Shown piece by piece: positions 10,487-21,516 of a stretch of 64,000 bases of DNA. The notes beneath the pieces were generated by a model that saw only the letters and a list, made by a program, of their open reading frames with translations, did no database searches and had not been told where the DNA came from. Origin of the DNA: Azoarcus sp. (GTDB lineage: Bacteria > Pseudomonadota > Gammaproteobacteria > Burkholderiales > Rhodocyclaceae); contig JAUSOD010000053.1 in assembly GCA_030656215.1 (NCBI GenBank), forward strand, positions 1 to 64,000. Reading direction: 5' to 3'. Each line of letters starts with the position of its first letter. Position 1 is the first letter of the stretch. Position numbers and translations under genes: made by a program.

Positions 10487-11851
10487 TCAGCCGGAGATGA
10501 GACGATTGATGTCGTTGAAAAAGGCGAACGCCATGAGCATGACAAGCAGCGCCAGACCGATCTGCTGGCCGATCTCCATGACACGCTCCGGAATGGGTCC
10601 ACCCTTGATGATTTCGATCACATAATACAGTAAATGCCCTCCATCCAGCACCGGGATGGGTAGCAGGTTAAGCACCCCGAGACTGATGCTGATGAGCGCC
10701 AGAAACTTGATGTAGTGACTCCAACCCAGCTGAGCCGTCTGCCCCGCGTAGTCTGCGATCGTGACCGGCCCGGAGAGATTCTTCCATGAGACTTCACCGG
10801 TCAACATGCGCCCGATCATCTGCAGGCTGAGTACGCTGGTTTCCCATGTCTGTCGAGCAGCCTTCGCAAGCCCCGCCCCGATGCCATAGCGCACCTCGGC
10901 GAACATCGTGACGCCGCCCAGATCCGGCTCCGCCACCGAGATACCGATGCGGCCGATGCGCTCACCGCTTTCCGAGGTCTCGTCAGGCACCATCTTGATT
11001 GCCATCACCGCGCCATCACGCCTGATCGAGAACACCCGCTCGCGCCCGGCTGATTCGCGCACCAGCGCAACCATGTCGGTCCAGGATGCAACCGGTTCGT
11101 CATCGATGGCAATGATCTCGTCGCCCCGCAGCAAGCCGGCACGTGCAGCCACCCCGCCTTCCATGAGCTTGCCGACTACGGCCGGAATCAGCGGCCGCCA
11201 TGGCTTGAGTCCGATGCGTGCGATCAGGTCGGTCTTGCCGTCGTCGATCCGGATGCCGGAAAGATCCAGCGTCCGCAGGGCGTCGACGTCTTCCGCCGTG
11301 CGCACCCTGAGCACGACCTGTCGGCTGTCGAGCGCGTGACGCAGCAATACCCAGCGCAGATCCTGCCAGCTCCTCACCGCTTCGTCATCGACCGCTACCA
11401 CCAGATCGCCCTCACGCACCCCCGCCGCCTGGGCCGGGGAGCTCAGCTCGCTAAGCGCGACCCTGGGTTGCAACTCATCCGTTCCAACAACGAACACACC
11501 CCAGTAAAGCGCGATGGCCAGCAGGAAATTGGCCAGGGGACCGGCAGCCACGATCGCAAACCGCCGCCACACCGTCTGCCGGTTGAAGGCCCGATGCAGC
11601 TCGTGAGCGGCAACCTCGCCTTCGCGCTCGTCGAGCATCTTCACGTAACCGCCAAGCGGGAAGGCTGCCAGCGCCCATTCGGTGCGATCGGCGCCCGCCC
11701 GCTTCACCACCAGAGGCTTGCCGAACCCAATCGAAAAACGCAGCACCTTCACGCCGCACCAGCGAGCGACAAGGTAGTGACCCAGTTCGTGAACCAGGAT
11801 CAGCAGGCCGAGCGCGGCAACAAAGGGGATGAGGTAGTCGAACAAATTCAT
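10487..11851 (-). CDS. rseP: Site-2 intramembrane zinc protease RseP
   Basis: Inner-membrane metalloprotease that cleaves anti-sigma factors such as RseA within the membrane during the envelope stress response. The zinc motif HELGH is at residues 21-25 in the first helix. The second conserved motif [14 protein letters not shown] lies near the C-terminus. Two PDZ domains lie between them (about residues 120-290). Length is 454 residues. Its ATG overlaps the dxr stop (ATGA). Its place next to bamA fits a role in monitoring outer-membrane assembly. Confidence 0.96.
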   Translation of the reverse strand: MNLFDYLIPFVAALGLLILVHELGHYLVARWCGVKVLRFSIGFGKPLVVKRAGADRTEWALAAFPLGGYVKMLDEREGEVAAHELHRAFNRQTVWRRFAIVAAGPLANFLLAIALYWGVFVVGTDELQPRVALSELSSPAQAAGVREGDLVVAVDDEAVRSWQDLRWVLLRHALDSRQVVLRVRTAEDVDALRTLDLSGIRIDDGKTDLIARIGLKPWRPLIPAVVGKLMEGGVAARAGLLRGDEIIAIDDEPVASWTDMVALVRESAGRERVFSIRRDGAVMAIKMVPDETSESGERIGRIGISVAEPDLGGVTMFAEVRYGIGAGLAKAARQTWETSVLSLQMIGRMLTGEVSWKNLSGPVTIADYAGQTAQLGWSHYIKFLALISISLGVLNLLPIPVLDGGHLLYYVIEIIKGGPIPERVMEIGQQIGLALLVMLMAFAFFNDINRLISG

Positions 11852-13050
11852 TGGGTAAGCGAGCGTTTCCTGATTTCGTCACGGGCAATTTCCCGCGCGC
11901 GGGCGTCTGCAGCCAGAATGGCCTCCAGCGAATCGACCGCCATCGGACCGATGCGTTCCAGCGTTGCCGCGATAATGTCGGCGATACGCCGAAATCCCAG
12001 ACGTTGTTCGAGAAAGGCCGCAACGGCCTCCTCATTTGCCGCGTTGAGCGCAGCCGGTGCGACGCCCCCGGCACGCAAGGCCTGATAGGCGAGAGACAGG
12101 CAGGGAAAACGATCGAAATCCGGACGTTCGAAGCTCAGCTTCGAGATCGCAATCAAATCGAGCGCACCCACACCGGAGTCGATCCGCTGCGGCCACGCGA
12201 GGGCATAAGCGATAGGGGTACGCATGTCCGGATTGCCCAGCTGGGCGATCACCGAACCGTCAACGTAATCGACCATTGAGTGGATCACACTCTGCGGATG
12301 TACCACAACCTCGATCTGCTCCGCCGGCACGCCAAACAGCCAGTGCGCCTCGATCACCTCAAGACCCTTGTTCATCATCGTCGCCGAATCGACCGAGATC
12401 TTGCGCCCCATGACCCAGTTGGGGTGAGAACAGGCCTGATCGGGTGTAACCGACTCCAGCACCTCGATCGGCGTATTGCGAAACGGCCCACCCGAGGCCG
12501 TGAGCAGGACGCGGCGGACGCCGGCTGCCCCCGGATCACGACGATATGACGCGGGTAGCGACTGAAACACGGCATTGTGCTCACTGTCGATCGGGAGCAG
12601 ACACGCGCCAGAGGCTTCGACCGCATCCATGAACAACTGCCCGGAGAGTACCAGCGCCTCCTTGTTAGCCAACAACACCTTCTTGCCCGCTTGCGCCGCC
12701 GCGAGTGAAGGCTCGAGGCCTGCAGCGCCGACGATGGCCGCCATCACCGCATCTACGTCTGGCGCAGAGGCGACGTCGATCAGCGCCTGCGGGCCTGCCA
12801 GCACTTCGGTGGCGCAGCCCGCTGCGCGCAGGATGGTCTGCAACTGCAAGGCCGCGGCGTGATCGACCATCACCGCAAAGCGCGGCGCATGGCGAAGACA
12901 CTGTTCAGCCAGCTTGTCGACCTGGCGATGGGCCGTGAGCGCGAAGACCGAATAGCGCTCCGGATGCCGGGCAATGACATCCAGCGTACTGACGCCGATC
13001 GAACCGGTGGCACCGAGTATGGTGATTTGCTGCGGAGGATGAGCGGACAT
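11848..13050 (-). CDS. dxr: 1-deoxy-D-xylulose 5-phosphate reductoisomerase
   Basis: Second enzyme of the MEP pathway, converting DXP to MEP with NADPH and a divalent metal. The 400 residues begin with the NADPH fold [16 protein letters not shown]. Further motifs are [24 protein letters not shown] (metal and substrate site) and [13 protein letters not shown]. It is followed by rseP and preceded by cdsA and uppS, so isoprenoid supply, undecaprenyl synthesis and phospholipid synthesis are co-transcribed. Confidence 0.97.
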   Translation of the reverse strand: MSAHPPQQITILGATGSIGVSTLDVIARHPERYSVFALTAHRQVDKLAEQCLRHAPRFAVMVDHAAALQLQTILRAAGCATEVLAGPQALIDVASAPDVDAVMAAIVGAAGLEPSLAAAQAGKKVLLANKEALVLSGQLFMDAVEASGACLLPIDSEHNAVFQSLPASYRRDPGAAGVRRVLLTASGGPFRNTPIEVLESVTPDQACSHPNWVMGRKISVDSATMMNKGLEVIEAHWLFGVPAEQIEVVVHPQSVIHSMVDYVDGSVIAQLGNPDMRTPIAYALAWPQRIDSGVGALDLIAISKLSFERPDFDRFPCLSLAYQALRAGGVAPAALNAANEEAVAAFLEQRLGFRRIADIIAATLERIGPMAVDSLEAILAADARAREIARDEIRKRSLTQ

Positions 13051-13062
13051 GTGAAGGAGAAC

Positions 13063-13890
13063 TCAGCGAGCGACCCAGAGTGCCACGAGTCCTGCCAGCG
13101 GCAAGGTCGAAGTCAGGCTGTCGATGCGATCGAGAATGCCGCCGTGCCCGGGCAGCAGCGCGCCACTGTCCTTGACCCCGGCCTGGCGTTTGAGCAGCGA
13201 TTCAAACAGATCGCCGATGATGCTCACGGCGGTGAAGGCAAACAGTAGCGGGAAGGCGATACCGAAGACCCAGCCCGGCACTTGAGCCCCACCAAATGCG
13301 TACAAGACCGCGTAGCCGAAGGCAAGCACACCCACAACGGCCCCGGCGGCACCTTCCCAGGTCTTGCCCGGGCTGATGCCGGGCGCGAGCTTGCGCCGGC
13401 CGAAGGCACGTCCGCTGAAATAGGCCGCAATGTCCGCGACCCACACCATCGCCATGATACCGAGCAGCAACCACGGACCAAGCTGGCGCAGGTGCGCCAA
13501 CGCAAGCGCCGGCGGAACCATCACGATCAATCCGACCGCAACGCCGGCGCTGACGCTCGACAACTGCCACTTGCGCCGCAGCCAGAACGGAATTGCACCC
13601 AACCAGAATGCAGCGCTGATCAGGTAAAGCGGACCCAGGGCAGAAGCGACGGGCACCCCGTCCCCACCGAGTCCGGCATAAGCACCGATCAGCAGGCAGG
13701 CGAGCCCGGTCAGCGCTGCGAACACGGGGCGACTGATGCCAGCGAAACGCGCGAGCCCACCCCACTCCCACGCAGCGCCGGCGCAGACCAGAGAACAGAA
13801 CACCAGCCACAAGGAGGCAGGGAGCAAGAACAATGCAGCGAGCAGACCAAACAACAGAATGAACGCGGTGATGATACGCGCCTTAAGCAT
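13063..13890 (-). CDS. cdsA: Phosphatidate cytidylyltransferase
   Basis: Integral inner-membrane enzyme that makes CDP-diacylglycerol from phosphatidate and CTP, the branch point of phospholipid synthesis. The 275-residue protein starts [13 protein letters not shown]. It has about eight hydrophobic helices and the C-terminal CdsA signature ([20 protein letters not shown], then [14 protein letters not shown]). The ATG lies within the last codons of uppS (8-base overlap). The reading frame stays open upstream, but that part is antisense-like within uppS and is not used. Confidence 0.95.
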   Translation of the reverse strand: MLKARIITAFILLFGLLAALFLLPASLWLVFCSLVCAGAAWEWGGLARFAGISRPVFAALTGLACLLIGAYAGLGGDGVPVASALGPLYLISAAFWLGAIPFWLRRKWQLSSVSAGVAVGLIVMVPPALALAHLRQLGPWLLLGIMAMVWVADIAAYFSGRAFGRRKLAPGISPGKTWEGAAGAVVGVLAFGYAVLYAFGGAQVPGWVFGIAFPLLFAFTAVSIIGDLFESLLKRQAGVKDSGALLPGHGGILDRIDSLTSTLPLAGLVALWVAR

Positions 13891-14671
13891 GACGTTCCGC
13901 GTTGGCAGCGCCCGCCGCACTGCTGACCTGATCGCTGGTTCGGCCGAAACGACGCTCTCGGCCCTGGTAGGAGGCAATTGCCAGATCAAGCGCCTTGCTG
14001 TCGAAATCCGGCCACAAGGTATCGGTGAAATGCAATTCCGTGTAGGCAAGCTGCCACAACAGAAAATTGCTGATGCGCTGCTCGCCGCCGGTGCGGATGA
14101 ACAGATCGGGCTCGGGCGCAAAATTCATCGAGAGCTCGGCCGCCAGCGCCGCCTCGGTTACTTCTGACGATCCGGGCGGACGGCTCGCGATTACGCGCGA
14201 GACCGCCTGGAGAATATCCCAACGGCCACCGTAGTTCGCCGCAATGGTCAAGTTGAACCGGGTATTGCCTGCGGTCAGCACCTCGGCGGCCTTGATTACC
14301 TCGACCAACCCGGCATCGAAACGCGACAGATCACCGATCACCCGAAAGCGGATGCCGTTCTGATGCAAGCGCGCCACTTCTTTCTGCAGCGACTTGATGA
14401 ACAACTGCATCAGGAAGGACACCTCATCCGCAGGCCGGCGCCAGTTCTCGGAGCTGAATGCGAACAGGGTCAGATACTCCACCCCGCGCTCCATGCACGA
14501 ACGGATGGTCGCGCGGACCGAGTCCACGCCGCGACTGTGCCCGGCAACCCGGGGCATGAAACGTTTCTTCGCCCAGCGACCATTGCCATCCATGATGATG
14601 GCGATATGGCGCGGGACTGCTCCGACAGCGGGAACAGCCTGGGTGGAACTGGTAAAGCCCGAATCCGCCAT
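13883..14671 (-). CDS. uppS: Undecaprenyl diphosphate synthase (cis-prenyltransferase)
   Basis: Condenses isopentenyl diphosphate onto farnesyl diphosphate to make the C55 lipid carrier for peptidoglycan and O-antigen. About 262 residues. The catalytic block [16 protein letters not shown] contains the essential Asp. Further motifs are [11 protein letters not shown] and the late [16 protein letters not shown] and [12 protein letters not shown] blocks. The ATG is preceded by an excellent GGAGG site seven bases away, which favours it over a TTG one codon earlier. Confidence 0.97.
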   Translation of the reverse strand: MADSGFTSSTQAVPAVGAVPRHIAIIMDGNGRWAKKRFMPRVAGHSRGVDSVRATIRSCMERGVEYLTLFAFSSENWRRPADEVSFLMQLFIKSLQKEVARLHQNGIRFRVIGDLSRFDAGLVEVIKAAEVLTAGNTRFNLTIAANYGGRWDILQAVSRVIASRPPGSSEVTEAALAAELSMNFAPEPDLFIRTGGEQRISNFLLWQLAYTELHFTDTLWPDFDSKALDLAIASYQGRERRFGRTSDQVSSAAGAANAERHA

Positions 14672-14720
14672 CAAAGGCCTCCACGCATGACCCGAGCCCG
14701 GGCCATTCGGTTCCGGCAGA

Positions 14721-15278
14721 TCAGATCTGCATCAGCTCCTGCTCTTTCTGGGCCAGCAGCTTGTCGACTTCAGCCACGTGGCGGTCGGTGAGCTTCTGCA
14801 CCTCATCCTCGGTCCGACGCTCGTCGTCCTCGGAGATCAACTTGTCCTTTACCGCATCCTTGAGCTGCTGATTGGCATCGCGACGCAAATTGCGGATCGC
14901 AACCTTTGCGCTCTCACCTTCCTGGCGCACCACCTTGGTCAGATCACGACGACGCTCTTCAGTCAGCGCCGGCATCGGCACGCGCAGGAGCTCGCCCATG
15001 TTCGCCGGATTCAGTCCAAGATCCGAATCGCGGATGGCGCGTTCGACCTTGCCCAGCATCGGCTTTTCCCAGGTTTGCACGCCGATGGTGCGCGCGTCGA
15101 TCAGGGTGATGTTGGCCACCTGGTTGACCGGCACCATGCTGCCGTAATAATCCACCATTACATGATCAAGTAGCCCGGTATGCGCACGCCCGGTGCGAAT
15201 CTTGGCCAGATCGTTCTTCAGTGAATCGACCGATTTCTGCATTTTCTGCTCGGTCGTTTTCTTGATATCGGAAATCAT
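14721..15278 (-). CDS. frr: Ribosome recycling factor
   Basis: Cytoplasmic tRNA-mimicking protein that splits the post-termination ribosome together with EF-G. The chosen start [16 protein letters not shown] gives the canonical 185 residues, with a GAGGG ribosome site upstream. Earlier in-frame sequence would run into the end of pyrH. The long helices of domain I include [16 protein letters not shown] and the C-terminal part [18 protein letters not shown]. It stands in the conserved order rpsB-tsf-pyrH-frr. Confidence 0.97.
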   Translation of the reverse strand: MISDIKKTTEQKMQKSVDSLKNDLAKIRTGRAHTGLLDHVMVDYYGSMVPVNQVANITLIDARTIGVQTWEKPMLGKVERAIRDSDLGLNPANMGELLRVPMPALTEERRRDLTKVVRQEGESAKVAIRNLRRDANQQLKDAVKDKLISEDDERRTEDEVQKLTDRHVAEVDKLLAQKEQELMQI

Positions 15279-15297
15279 CGATTTACCCTCGAATGAC

Positions 15298-16014
15298 TCA
15301 GGAATGGACCAGTGTACCTTCGTCCTCGCCCAACACGACACGCTTTAGCGCACCGGGTTTGAAGATCGAAAATACGTTGATCGGCAGTTTCTGGTCGCGG
15401 CACAAGGCAAAGGCGGTCGAGTCGAGCACCGCGAGATTACGCCCGATCGCCTCATCGAAACTGATCCGATGATAACGCTGGGCAGATGGATCCTTCTTGG
15501 GATCCGCAGTGTACACGCCATCGACCTTGGTCGCCTTGAGCACGATCTGGGCGCCCATTTCGGCGCCGCGCAATGCAGCTGCGGTATCCGTAGTGAAAAA
15601 CGGGTTACCGGTTCCAGCCGCAAAGATCACCACCCGCCCCTCTTCCAGATGGCGGATGGCTCGTGCGCGAACGTAGGGCTCGACGACCTGATCGATTCTC
15701 AGTGCAGACAGCACCCGCGCCGGCAGATCGAAACGGCGCATGGCATCGGCCAGCGCCATTGCGTTCATCACCGTCGCAAGCATGCCCATGTAGTCGGCGG
15801 TGGCACGATCCATACCTGACGCAGCGCCCTTCATGCCACGAAAAATATTGCCGCCACCGATCACCACCCCGACCTGCACGCCCAGGCGGGACACCTCTGC
15901 AATCTCGGAGACGATACGACTGACCACCTCTTCGTTGATGCCATAGGCGTCGTCACCCATCAGGGCTTCGCCCGACAGCTTGAGCAGAATCCGGGAGTAA
16001 GCGGCAGCGGTCAT
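15298..16014 (-). CDS. pyrH: UMP kinase
   Basis: Hexameric bacterial UMP kinase of the amino-acid kinase fold, phosphorylating UMP to UDP. The 238 residues begin with the ATP-binding motif [30 protein letters not shown] and the late [17 protein letters not shown] block are typical of the family. It lies 13 bases after tsf and 19 bases before frr. Confidence 0.97.
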   Translation of the reverse strand: MTAAAYSRILLKLSGEALMGDDAYGINEEVVSRIVSEIAEVSRLGVQVGVVIGGGNIFRGMKGAASGMDRATADYMGMLATVMNAMALADAMRRFDLPARVLSALRIDQVVEPYVRARAIRHLEEGRVVIFAAGTGNPFFTTDTAAALRGAEMGAQIVLKATKVDGVYTADPKKDPSAQRYHRISFDEAIGRNLAVLDSTAFALCRDQKLPINVFSIFKPGALKRVVLGEDEGTLVHS

Positions 16015-16027
16015 GTGTTGCAGCTCC

Positions 16028-16933
16028 TTACTTCTGTGCGGCAGCGGCAGCAGCAGCGGCTTGCTCGGCCACTTCTGCGGCGAAGTCGGTCACTTTCTTC
16101 TCGATGCCTTCGCCGACGATGAAGAGCGTGAACCCGTCAACCGAAGCGCCCTTGGCCTTGAGCAGCTGCTCAATGGTCTGCTTGCCGTCTTCAGCCTTCA
16201 CGAAGACCTGGCCGAGCAGGGTTACTTCCTTGAGGAACTTCTGCACCGTACCTTCGGCGATCTTGTCCAGCATCGCTTCCGGCTTGCCGGCTTCGCGCGC
16301 TTTCTCGATCGCGATACGACGCTCGGCATCGATCAGATCAGCGGACACACCGGTGGAATCAAGCGACTTCGGCTTGGAGGCGGCGATGTGCATCGCCAGG
16401 TCCTTGCCCAGTTGCTCGTCGCCGCCGACCACGTCGATCAGCACACCGATTCTGGCACCGGCGTGAATGTAGCTGGCAACCTGACCCTTGGCCTCGATGC
16501 GCACGAAACGACGCACGCTGATGTTCTCGCCGATCTTGCCAACCAGCGCAGTGCGGAACTGCTCGACCGTCTGAGCACCGAACTCGAGCGCGGACAGCGC
16601 CTCGACATCGGCCGGATTTTTCTCGGCAACAAGCGTCGCCAGCGAAGCAGCCAGCGCAATGAAATCGTCGTTCTTGGCCACGAAGTCGGTTTCGCAGTTG
16701 AGCTCGACCATCGCAGCAAGTTTGCCGTCGGCCGACAGGAAAGTCCCGACGATGCCCTCGGCGGTGACGCGGGAGGCAGCCTTGGAGGCCTTGTTGCCCA
16801 GCTTGATGCGCAGGATCTCTTCAGCCTTGACCAGATCGCCACCCGCTTCGGTCAGTGCCTTCTTGCATTCCATCATCGGCGCGTCAGTTTTCTCGCGCAG
16901 TTCCTTGACCATGCTTGCAGTGATTTCCGCCAT
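16028..16933 (-). CDS. tsf: Elongation factor Ts
   Basis: Guanine-nucleotide exchange factor for EF-Tu. The start [16 protein letters not shown] is the conserved N-terminus and gives 301 residues; the 19 residues encoded upstream in frame are not conserved. The exchange core motif [12 protein letters not shown], which inserts into EF-Tu to displace Mg-GDP, is intact, and the N-terminal UBA-like module [20 protein letters not shown] is present. An alanine-rich tail ends the protein. It is separated from rpsB by 82 bases. Confidence 0.97.
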   Translation of the reverse strand: MAEITASMVKELREKTDAPMMECKKALTEAGGDLVKAEEILRIKLGNKASKAASRVTAEGIVGTFLSADGKLAAMVELNCETDFVAKNDDFIALAASLATLVAEKNPADVEALSALEFGAQTVEQFRTALVGKIGENISVRRFVRIEAKGQVASYIHAGARIGVLIDVVGGDEQLGKDLAMHIAASKPKSLDSTGVSADLIDAERRIAIEKAREAGKPEAMLDKIAEGTVQKFLKEVTLLGQVFVKAEDGKQTIEQLLKAKGASVDGFTLFIVGEGIEKKVTDFAAEVAEQAAAAAAAAQK

Positions 16934-17015
16934 GCTAACTCCTGAATATTCGTCTACAGCACACGGCGGGCACCAGCCCGCCGCGACCAAACCATCCGTT
17001 TAACCCGAAACAGGA

Positions 17016-17771
17016 TCAAGCCTGTTCGGGATTATTCTCTTCTTCAACCTCGACGAACTCGTCGCCGCCAGCGGAAACGATTTCCTGCAGGACCTGACTG
17101 CGGCCCTGCAGCACGGCATCGGCCACGCCACGAGCATACAGACGGATCGCGCGGGACGAATCGTCGTTACCCGGGATGATGTAATCCACGCCTTCGGGCG
17201 AGTGGTTGGTATCGACCACGGCGATGACCGGAATGCCCAGCTTGCGGGCCTCGGTGATGGCGATCTTGTGGTAGCCGACGTCGATGATGAACAGCGCATC
17301 GGGCAGACCATTCATGTCCTTGATACCGCCGATACTCTTCTGCAGCTTGTCCATCTCGCGCTTGGCGGTCAGCGCTTCGCGCTTGGACAGACGCTCCATC
17401 GAGCCGTCTTCGACCATGCCTTCCATTTCCTTCAGGCGCTTGATCGACTGCTTGACGGTCTTGAAGTTGGTCAGCATGCCGCCGAGCCAGCGCTCGTCAA
17501 CATAAGGCATACCGGCGCGGCGCGCTTCCTCGGAGAGGATCTCGCGAGCCTGGCGCTTGGTGCTGACGAACAGGATATTGCCCTTGTTGGCTGCAAGCTT
17601 GCGCGTGTAGTCCATGGCTTCGTTGTACTTGACCATCGTCTTTTCGAGATTGACGATGTGGATCTTGTTGCGATGACCGAAGATGTAGGGGGCCATACGC
17701 GGGTTCCAGAAACGGGTCTGGTGACCAAAGTGAACGCCCGCTTCGAGCATCTGACGCATTGTTACAGACAT
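17016..17771 (-). CDS. rpsB: 30S ribosomal protein uS2
   Basis: Small-subunit protein S2. The start [18 protein letters not shown] is the conserved N-terminus and yields 251 residues. GGAG lies seven bases upstream. Conserved blocks include [43 protein letters not shown] and [20 protein letters not shown]. It heads the translation/envelope gene run. In other bacteria S2 represses rpsB-tsf through the mRNA leader; a leader of roughly 160 bases is available here. Confidence 0.98.
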   Translation of the reverse strand: MSVTMRQMLEAGVHFGHQTRFWNPRMAPYIFGHRNKIHIVNLEKTMVKYNEAMDYTRKLAANKGNILFVSTKRQAREILSEEARRAGMPYVDERWLGGMLTNFKTVKQSIKRLKEMEGMVEDGSMERLSKREALTAKREMDKLQKSIGGIKDMNGLPDALFIIDVGYHKIAITEARKLGIPVIAVVDTNHSPEGVDYIIPGNDDSSRAIRLYARGVADAVLQGRSQVLQEIVSAGGDEFVEVEEENNPEQA

Positions 17772-17940
17772 GTAAAACTCCAGATCTAGGGTTAGCCTCC
17801 GCCGAACCGGGCACGAAACGCTGCCGGACATCCGTCCTTACAGTGACTTCGACCCTGCGCCGCGACTGGCTTCAAGCCTGCCCGCGGACCCTGATTGATT
17901 CGGCGTGTGGATTTTGCCTGCATGAACAGACAAGCCGGCG

Positions 17941-17970
17941 ATGATAGCACTGACTCGCTACACTGCTCAA
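17941..17970 (-). promoter_or_regulatory. Candidate sigma-70 promoter for rpsB
   Basis: On the minus strand a -35 box TTGAGC (17965-17970) is followed after 18 bases by TATCAT (17941-17946), which is preceded by an extended TGC. It would start transcription near 17934, giving an rpsB leader of about 160 bases. The match is good but not tested. Confidence 0.45.
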
Positions 17971-18047
17971 GACCAGCCGGATGTCCGCGTTTGCCCGCAA
18001 GGGCCTCATGCGCTAGCCTAGCGTTCTTTCCAAGCCCGCCCCCGACA

Positions 18048-18866
18048 ATGAGCATCACGATAAAGACTGCAGAAGAAATACAAGAGATGCGCACGGCCTG
18101 CCGCCTTGCGGCTGAAGTGCTCGACTATATCGAACCTCACGTTAAGCCCGGCATCACCACCGCGGAGCTCGACCGGCTGTGCCATAAGTACATGGTGGAG
18201 GTGCAGAATACCGTACCCGCCCCGCTCAACTACGCTCCGCCGGGCTACAGCCCCTACCCGAAGTCGATCTGCACATCGATCAACCATCAGGTGTGTCACG
18301 GCGTACCGGCTGAAAAAGCGCTCAAGAAGGGCGACATCGTCAACCTCGACATCACCGTGATCACGCCGGAAGGCTTCCACGGCGACACCAGTCGCATGTT
18401 CATGGTCGGCAACGACGTCTCCATTCTGGCCAAACGTCTGTGCCAGGTCACCTATGAATGCATGTGGCTGGGCATCGCTGCGGTCCACCCCGGTGCGCGA
18501 CTCGGAGACATCGGCCAGGCAATTCAGCGCCACGCCGAGGGCAACGGCTTTTCGGTGGTGCGCGAATTCTGCGGTCACGGCATCGGACGCAAGTTCCACG
18601 AAGAACCGCAAGTCCTTCATTACGGCAAGGCCGGCACCGGCGTGGAGCTGCTGCCGGGCATGATCTTCACCATCGAACCGATGATCAACGCCGGAAAAGC
18701 CGCCATCTCGGAGCTCCCCGACGGATGGACCATCGTGACCAAGGATCGCAGCCTCTCGGCCCAGTGGGAACACACCATCGTGGTCACCGAGACCGGCGTC
18801 GAAGTCCTGACACTGTCCGCGAATTGCCCCCCGCCGCCGGCGATCGTCGCCGATCGCTTCGCCTGA
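18048..18866 (+). CDS. map: Type I methionine aminopeptidase
   Basis: Dinuclear metallopeptidase that removes the initiator methionine from nascent proteins. The start MSITIKTAEEIQEMRT gives 272 residues. Metal and substrate residues are visible in NHQVCHGVP, VNLDITVITPEGFHGDTS (two metal Asp), EFCGHGIGRKFHEEP (His), FTIEPMI (Glu) and the last ligand Glu in WEHTIVVTE. It is divergent from rpsB, as in many proteobacteria, and is followed by glnD. Confidence 0.97.
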   Translation: MSITIKTAEEIQEMRTACRLAAEVLDYIEPHVKPGITTAELDRLCHKYMVEVQNTVPAPLNYAPPGYSPYPKSICTSINHQVCHGVPAEKALKKGDIVNLDITVITPEGFHGDTSRMFMVGNDVSILAKRLCQVTYECMWLGIAAVHPGARLGDIGQAIQRHAEGNGFSVVREFCGHGIGRKFHEEPQVLHYGKAGTGVELLPGMIFTIEPMINAGKAAISELPDGWTIVTKDRSLSAQWEHTIVVTETGVEVLTLSANCPPPPAIVADRFA

Positions 18867-18889
18867 CCGACTGCATCCGGACGCCTCTC

Positions 18890-21463
18890 TTGACCGAAAG
18901 CACCCCACTTCAGCAGGCCATTCTCAACGAGCGCCTGCACCTTGCCGAAGGCAGTGCCCAACTGCGTGCCGCCTACGAGGCGCACCCACTGACGGCGACC
19001 CTGCTCCACGGCCGCGCCAAACTCGTCGACGGCGCCATCATCCGTCTGTGGAAGGCCTGCCGAATGCCTGCCGAAGCAGTCCTGATCGCCGTGGGGGGCT
19101 ATGGCCGTGGCGAGCTTTTTCCGTGCTCGGACGTCGACCTGCTGATCCTGCTGCCGTCGCCGCCGGACGAGCAGCTGCAGGCTCAGCTATCCACCCTGGT
19201 GAGCGCGCTATGGGATGTGGGTCTGGATATCGGTCACAGCGTGCGCACGATCGAGCAATGTCTCGATGCGGCGCTGGCCGACATCACCGTGCAGACCAAC
19301 CTGCTCGAAGCACGGCGACTGACCGGAGAGCTTGCGCTGTTCGACGAATTCACCGCACGCTATCGTGAACAGCTCGATGTCAGAACCTTCTTCAAGGCCA
19401 AGCAACTCGAGCAGGAGCAGCGCTATGCGCGCTACCACGACACGCCCTACGCACTAGAACCCAACTGCAAGGAAAGCCCCGGCGGACTGCGCGATCTGCA
19501 AATGCTGGGCTGGATTGCGCGTGCAGCGGGGCTTGGCCGCAACTGGCGCGAACTCGCCCGCCGTCGTCTGATCACAGGAGACGAGGCCAGCGACCTGCGC
19601 AGTGTTGAGCGCTTTCTGCAACACGTCCGTATCCGCCTGCACTACCTGACCGGCCGAGCCGAAGACCGCCTGCTGTTCGATCATCAGGAGAATCTTGCAC
19701 GCATCATGGGAATCGAACCCGCCGCAGGCAGGCGCGCATCCGAAACCTTGATGCAGCGCTACTATCTGACCGCCAAAAAAGTCACTCAGATCAATGGCAT
19801 CCTGCTGCAAAACTACGGCACCGAGATTTTCCCCGGCCGCAGTTCGCCAGCCATCGTCATCAATGCCCGCTTCCAGGCCGTACGCGAACTCCTCGACCTG
19901 CGCAACGAGGATGTATTCGAGCGCCACCCTTCCGCCCTGCTCGAGTGCTTCCTGCTGCTGCAACAGCGCTCCGAACTCAAGGGCATGACCGCAAGGACGC
20001 TGCGCGCATTGTGGCTGAACCGTAACCGCATCAATGCCACGTTCCGGGCGGATCCCGCCAACCGCGCGCTCTTCATTGAGATCCTCAAGCAGAAGCGCGG
20101 CATCGTGCACGCGTTCCGGCGCATGAACCAGTACGGCATCCTGTCGCGCTATCTGCCGCCCTGGCGCAAGATCCTGTGCCAGATGCAGCACGACCTGTTT
20201 CACGCCTACACCGTCGATCAACACATATTGATGGTGCTACGCAACGTACGCCGCTTCACCATGGGTGAGCATGCGCACGAATACCCGCTGATGAGCCGCC
20301 TCATTCTGAGCTTCGACCGCTACTGGCTGCTCTACATAGCCGCCCTGTTCCACGACATTGCGAAAGGCCGCGGGGGCGACCATTCCACCCTGGGAATGGC
20401 GGACGCCCGCGACTTCTGTGTAGACCACGGACTGGACGCGGAAGACACCGAGCTCGTGATCTGGCTGGTACGCCATCATCTGACCATGTCCCACGTCGCG
20501 CAGAAGGAAGATACCTCGGACCCCGAGATCATCGCGCGCTTCGCCACCGTCGTCGGCACCGAGCGCCGGCTCACCGCCCTCTATCTGCTGACGCATGCCG
20601 ACATCCGCGGCACCAGCCCCAAGGTGTGGAACGGGTGGAAGGGCAAGCTGCTCGAGGATCTGTTCTTCGCCACCCAGCGCCTGCTGCGTGGCGCCACGCC
20701 GCAGCAGGCGCTGGGCCTCGACGACCGCCAGGAGATCGCGCGCCACCTGCTGCGTTATCACGGCCTGCGCCTGGGCGTGGAGGACGCACTCTGGGCCCAG
20801 CTCGACGCCGTGTATTTCATGCGCCACTCAGCCGAAGAGATCGCCTGGCACACCCGGGTGCTGTACTTCCGTCCGAATGCCGACGAGCCGGTGGTAAAGG
20901 CCCGCGTCTCCGACGAGGAGGAAGGCGTCCAGGTCATGGTGTTCGCGGCCGACCAAAAGGACCTGTTCGTGCGCCTCACCGGCTTCTTCGGACGCATGGG
21001 CTTCAGTATTCTGGACGCGAAGGTGCACACCACCCGGCACGGCTATGCGCTCGACAGCTTCATGCTGCAGGACACCAGCAACAGTGCACGCTATCGAGAC
21101 ATCGTGGCCCTGATCGAGCATGAACTGGGGGCTTTGCTGCTCAACCCGGGCGAACCGCAGCGCCCCTCCAGCGGGCGCATATCCCGTCAGGTCAAGCACT
21201 TCCCGGTCACGCCGCAAGTCAGCCTGCGCGCCGACGAGGCGGGCCGGCATTACATCCTGTCTCTGACCGCAGCAGACCGGCCCGGGCTGTTGTTCGATGT
21301 TGCGGAGGTGTTGGCGAAGTACGGGATTTCGGTACAAGCGGCAAAGATCGCGACCTTGGGCGAGCGCGTGGAAGACACCTTCCTCCTGACCGGAGGCGGA
21401 TTGTCGCAGGACGCCCAGGTATTGCGGGTCGAGCGCGAACTGGTCGACCGGCTTCAGGTGTGA
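18890..21463 (+). CDS. glnD: [Protein-PII] uridylyltransferase / uridylyl-removing enzyme
   Basis: Primary nitrogen sensor: uridylylates PII proteins when glutamine is low and removes UMP when it is high. About 857 residues. An N-terminal nucleotidyltransferase motif (GGYGRGELFPCSDVDLLIL, near residue 69), a GlnD linker, an HD domain with FHDIAKGRGGDHSTLG (near 487) and two C-terminal ACT domains (about 683-760 and 787-857) are in the normal order. The best start is a TTG 24 bases after the map stop. No in-frame ATG or GTG precedes the conserved part outside map, so the start remains uncertain. Confidence 0.95.
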   Translation: MTESTPLQQAILNERLHLAEGSAQLRAAYEAHPLTATLLHGRAKLVDGAIIRLWKACRMPAEAVLIAVGGYGRGELFPCSDVDLLILLPSPPDEQLQAQLSTLVSALWDVGLDIGHSVRTIEQCLDAALADITVQTNLLEARRLTGELALFDEFTARYREQLDVRTFFKAKQLEQEQRYARYHDTPYALEPNCKESPGGLRDLQMLGWIARAAGLGRNWRELARRRLITGDEASDLRSVERFLQHVRIRLHYLTGRAEDRLLFDHQENLARIMGIEPAAGRRASETLMQRYYLTAKKVTQINGILLQNYGTEIFPGRSSPAIVINARFQAVRELLDLRNEDVFERHPSALLECFLLLQQRSELKGMTARTLRALWLNRNRINATFRADPANRALFIEILKQKRGIVHAFRRMNQYGILSRYLPPWRKILCQMQHDLFHAYTVDQHILMVLRNVRRFTMGEHAHEYPLMSRLILSFDRYWLLYIAALFHDIAKGRGGDHSTLGMADARDFCVDHGLDAEDTELVIWLVRHHLTMSHVAQKEDTSDPEIIARFATVVGTERRLTALYLLTHADIRGTSPKVWNGWKGKLLEDLFFATQRLLRGATPQQALGLDDRQEIARHLLRYHGLRLGVEDALWAQLDAVYFMRHSAEEIAWHTRVLYFRPNADEPVVKARVSDEEEGVQVMVFAADQKDLFVRLTGFFGRMGFSILDAKVHTTRHGYALDSFMLQDTSNSARYRDIVALIEHELGALLLNPGEPQRPSSGRISRQVKHFPVTPQVSLRADEAGRHYILSLTAADRPGLLFDVAEVLAKYGISVQAAKIATLGERVEDTFLLTGGGLSQDAQVLRVERELVDRLQV

Positions 21464-21472
21464 GCCCGGCTC

Positions 21473-21497
21473 ACGAGCGGCCCCTCCGGCCACTCGT
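21473..21497. terminator. Stem-loop between convergent glnD and yqhA
   Basis: ACGAG-C-GGCC pairs with GGCC-A-CTCGT across a 5-base loop, with one mismatch. It lies between two converging genes, so it could serve both, but there is no T-tract. Confidence 0.35.
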
Positions 21498-21516
21498 CGG
21501 CGAAAGGATCGGGAGC

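Noticed and set aside
13891-14121. Longer version of CdsA with 77 extra N-terminal residues
   Set aside because: The extra part lies entirely within uppS and has no similarity; the ATG at the end of uppS gives the normal CdsA N-terminus.
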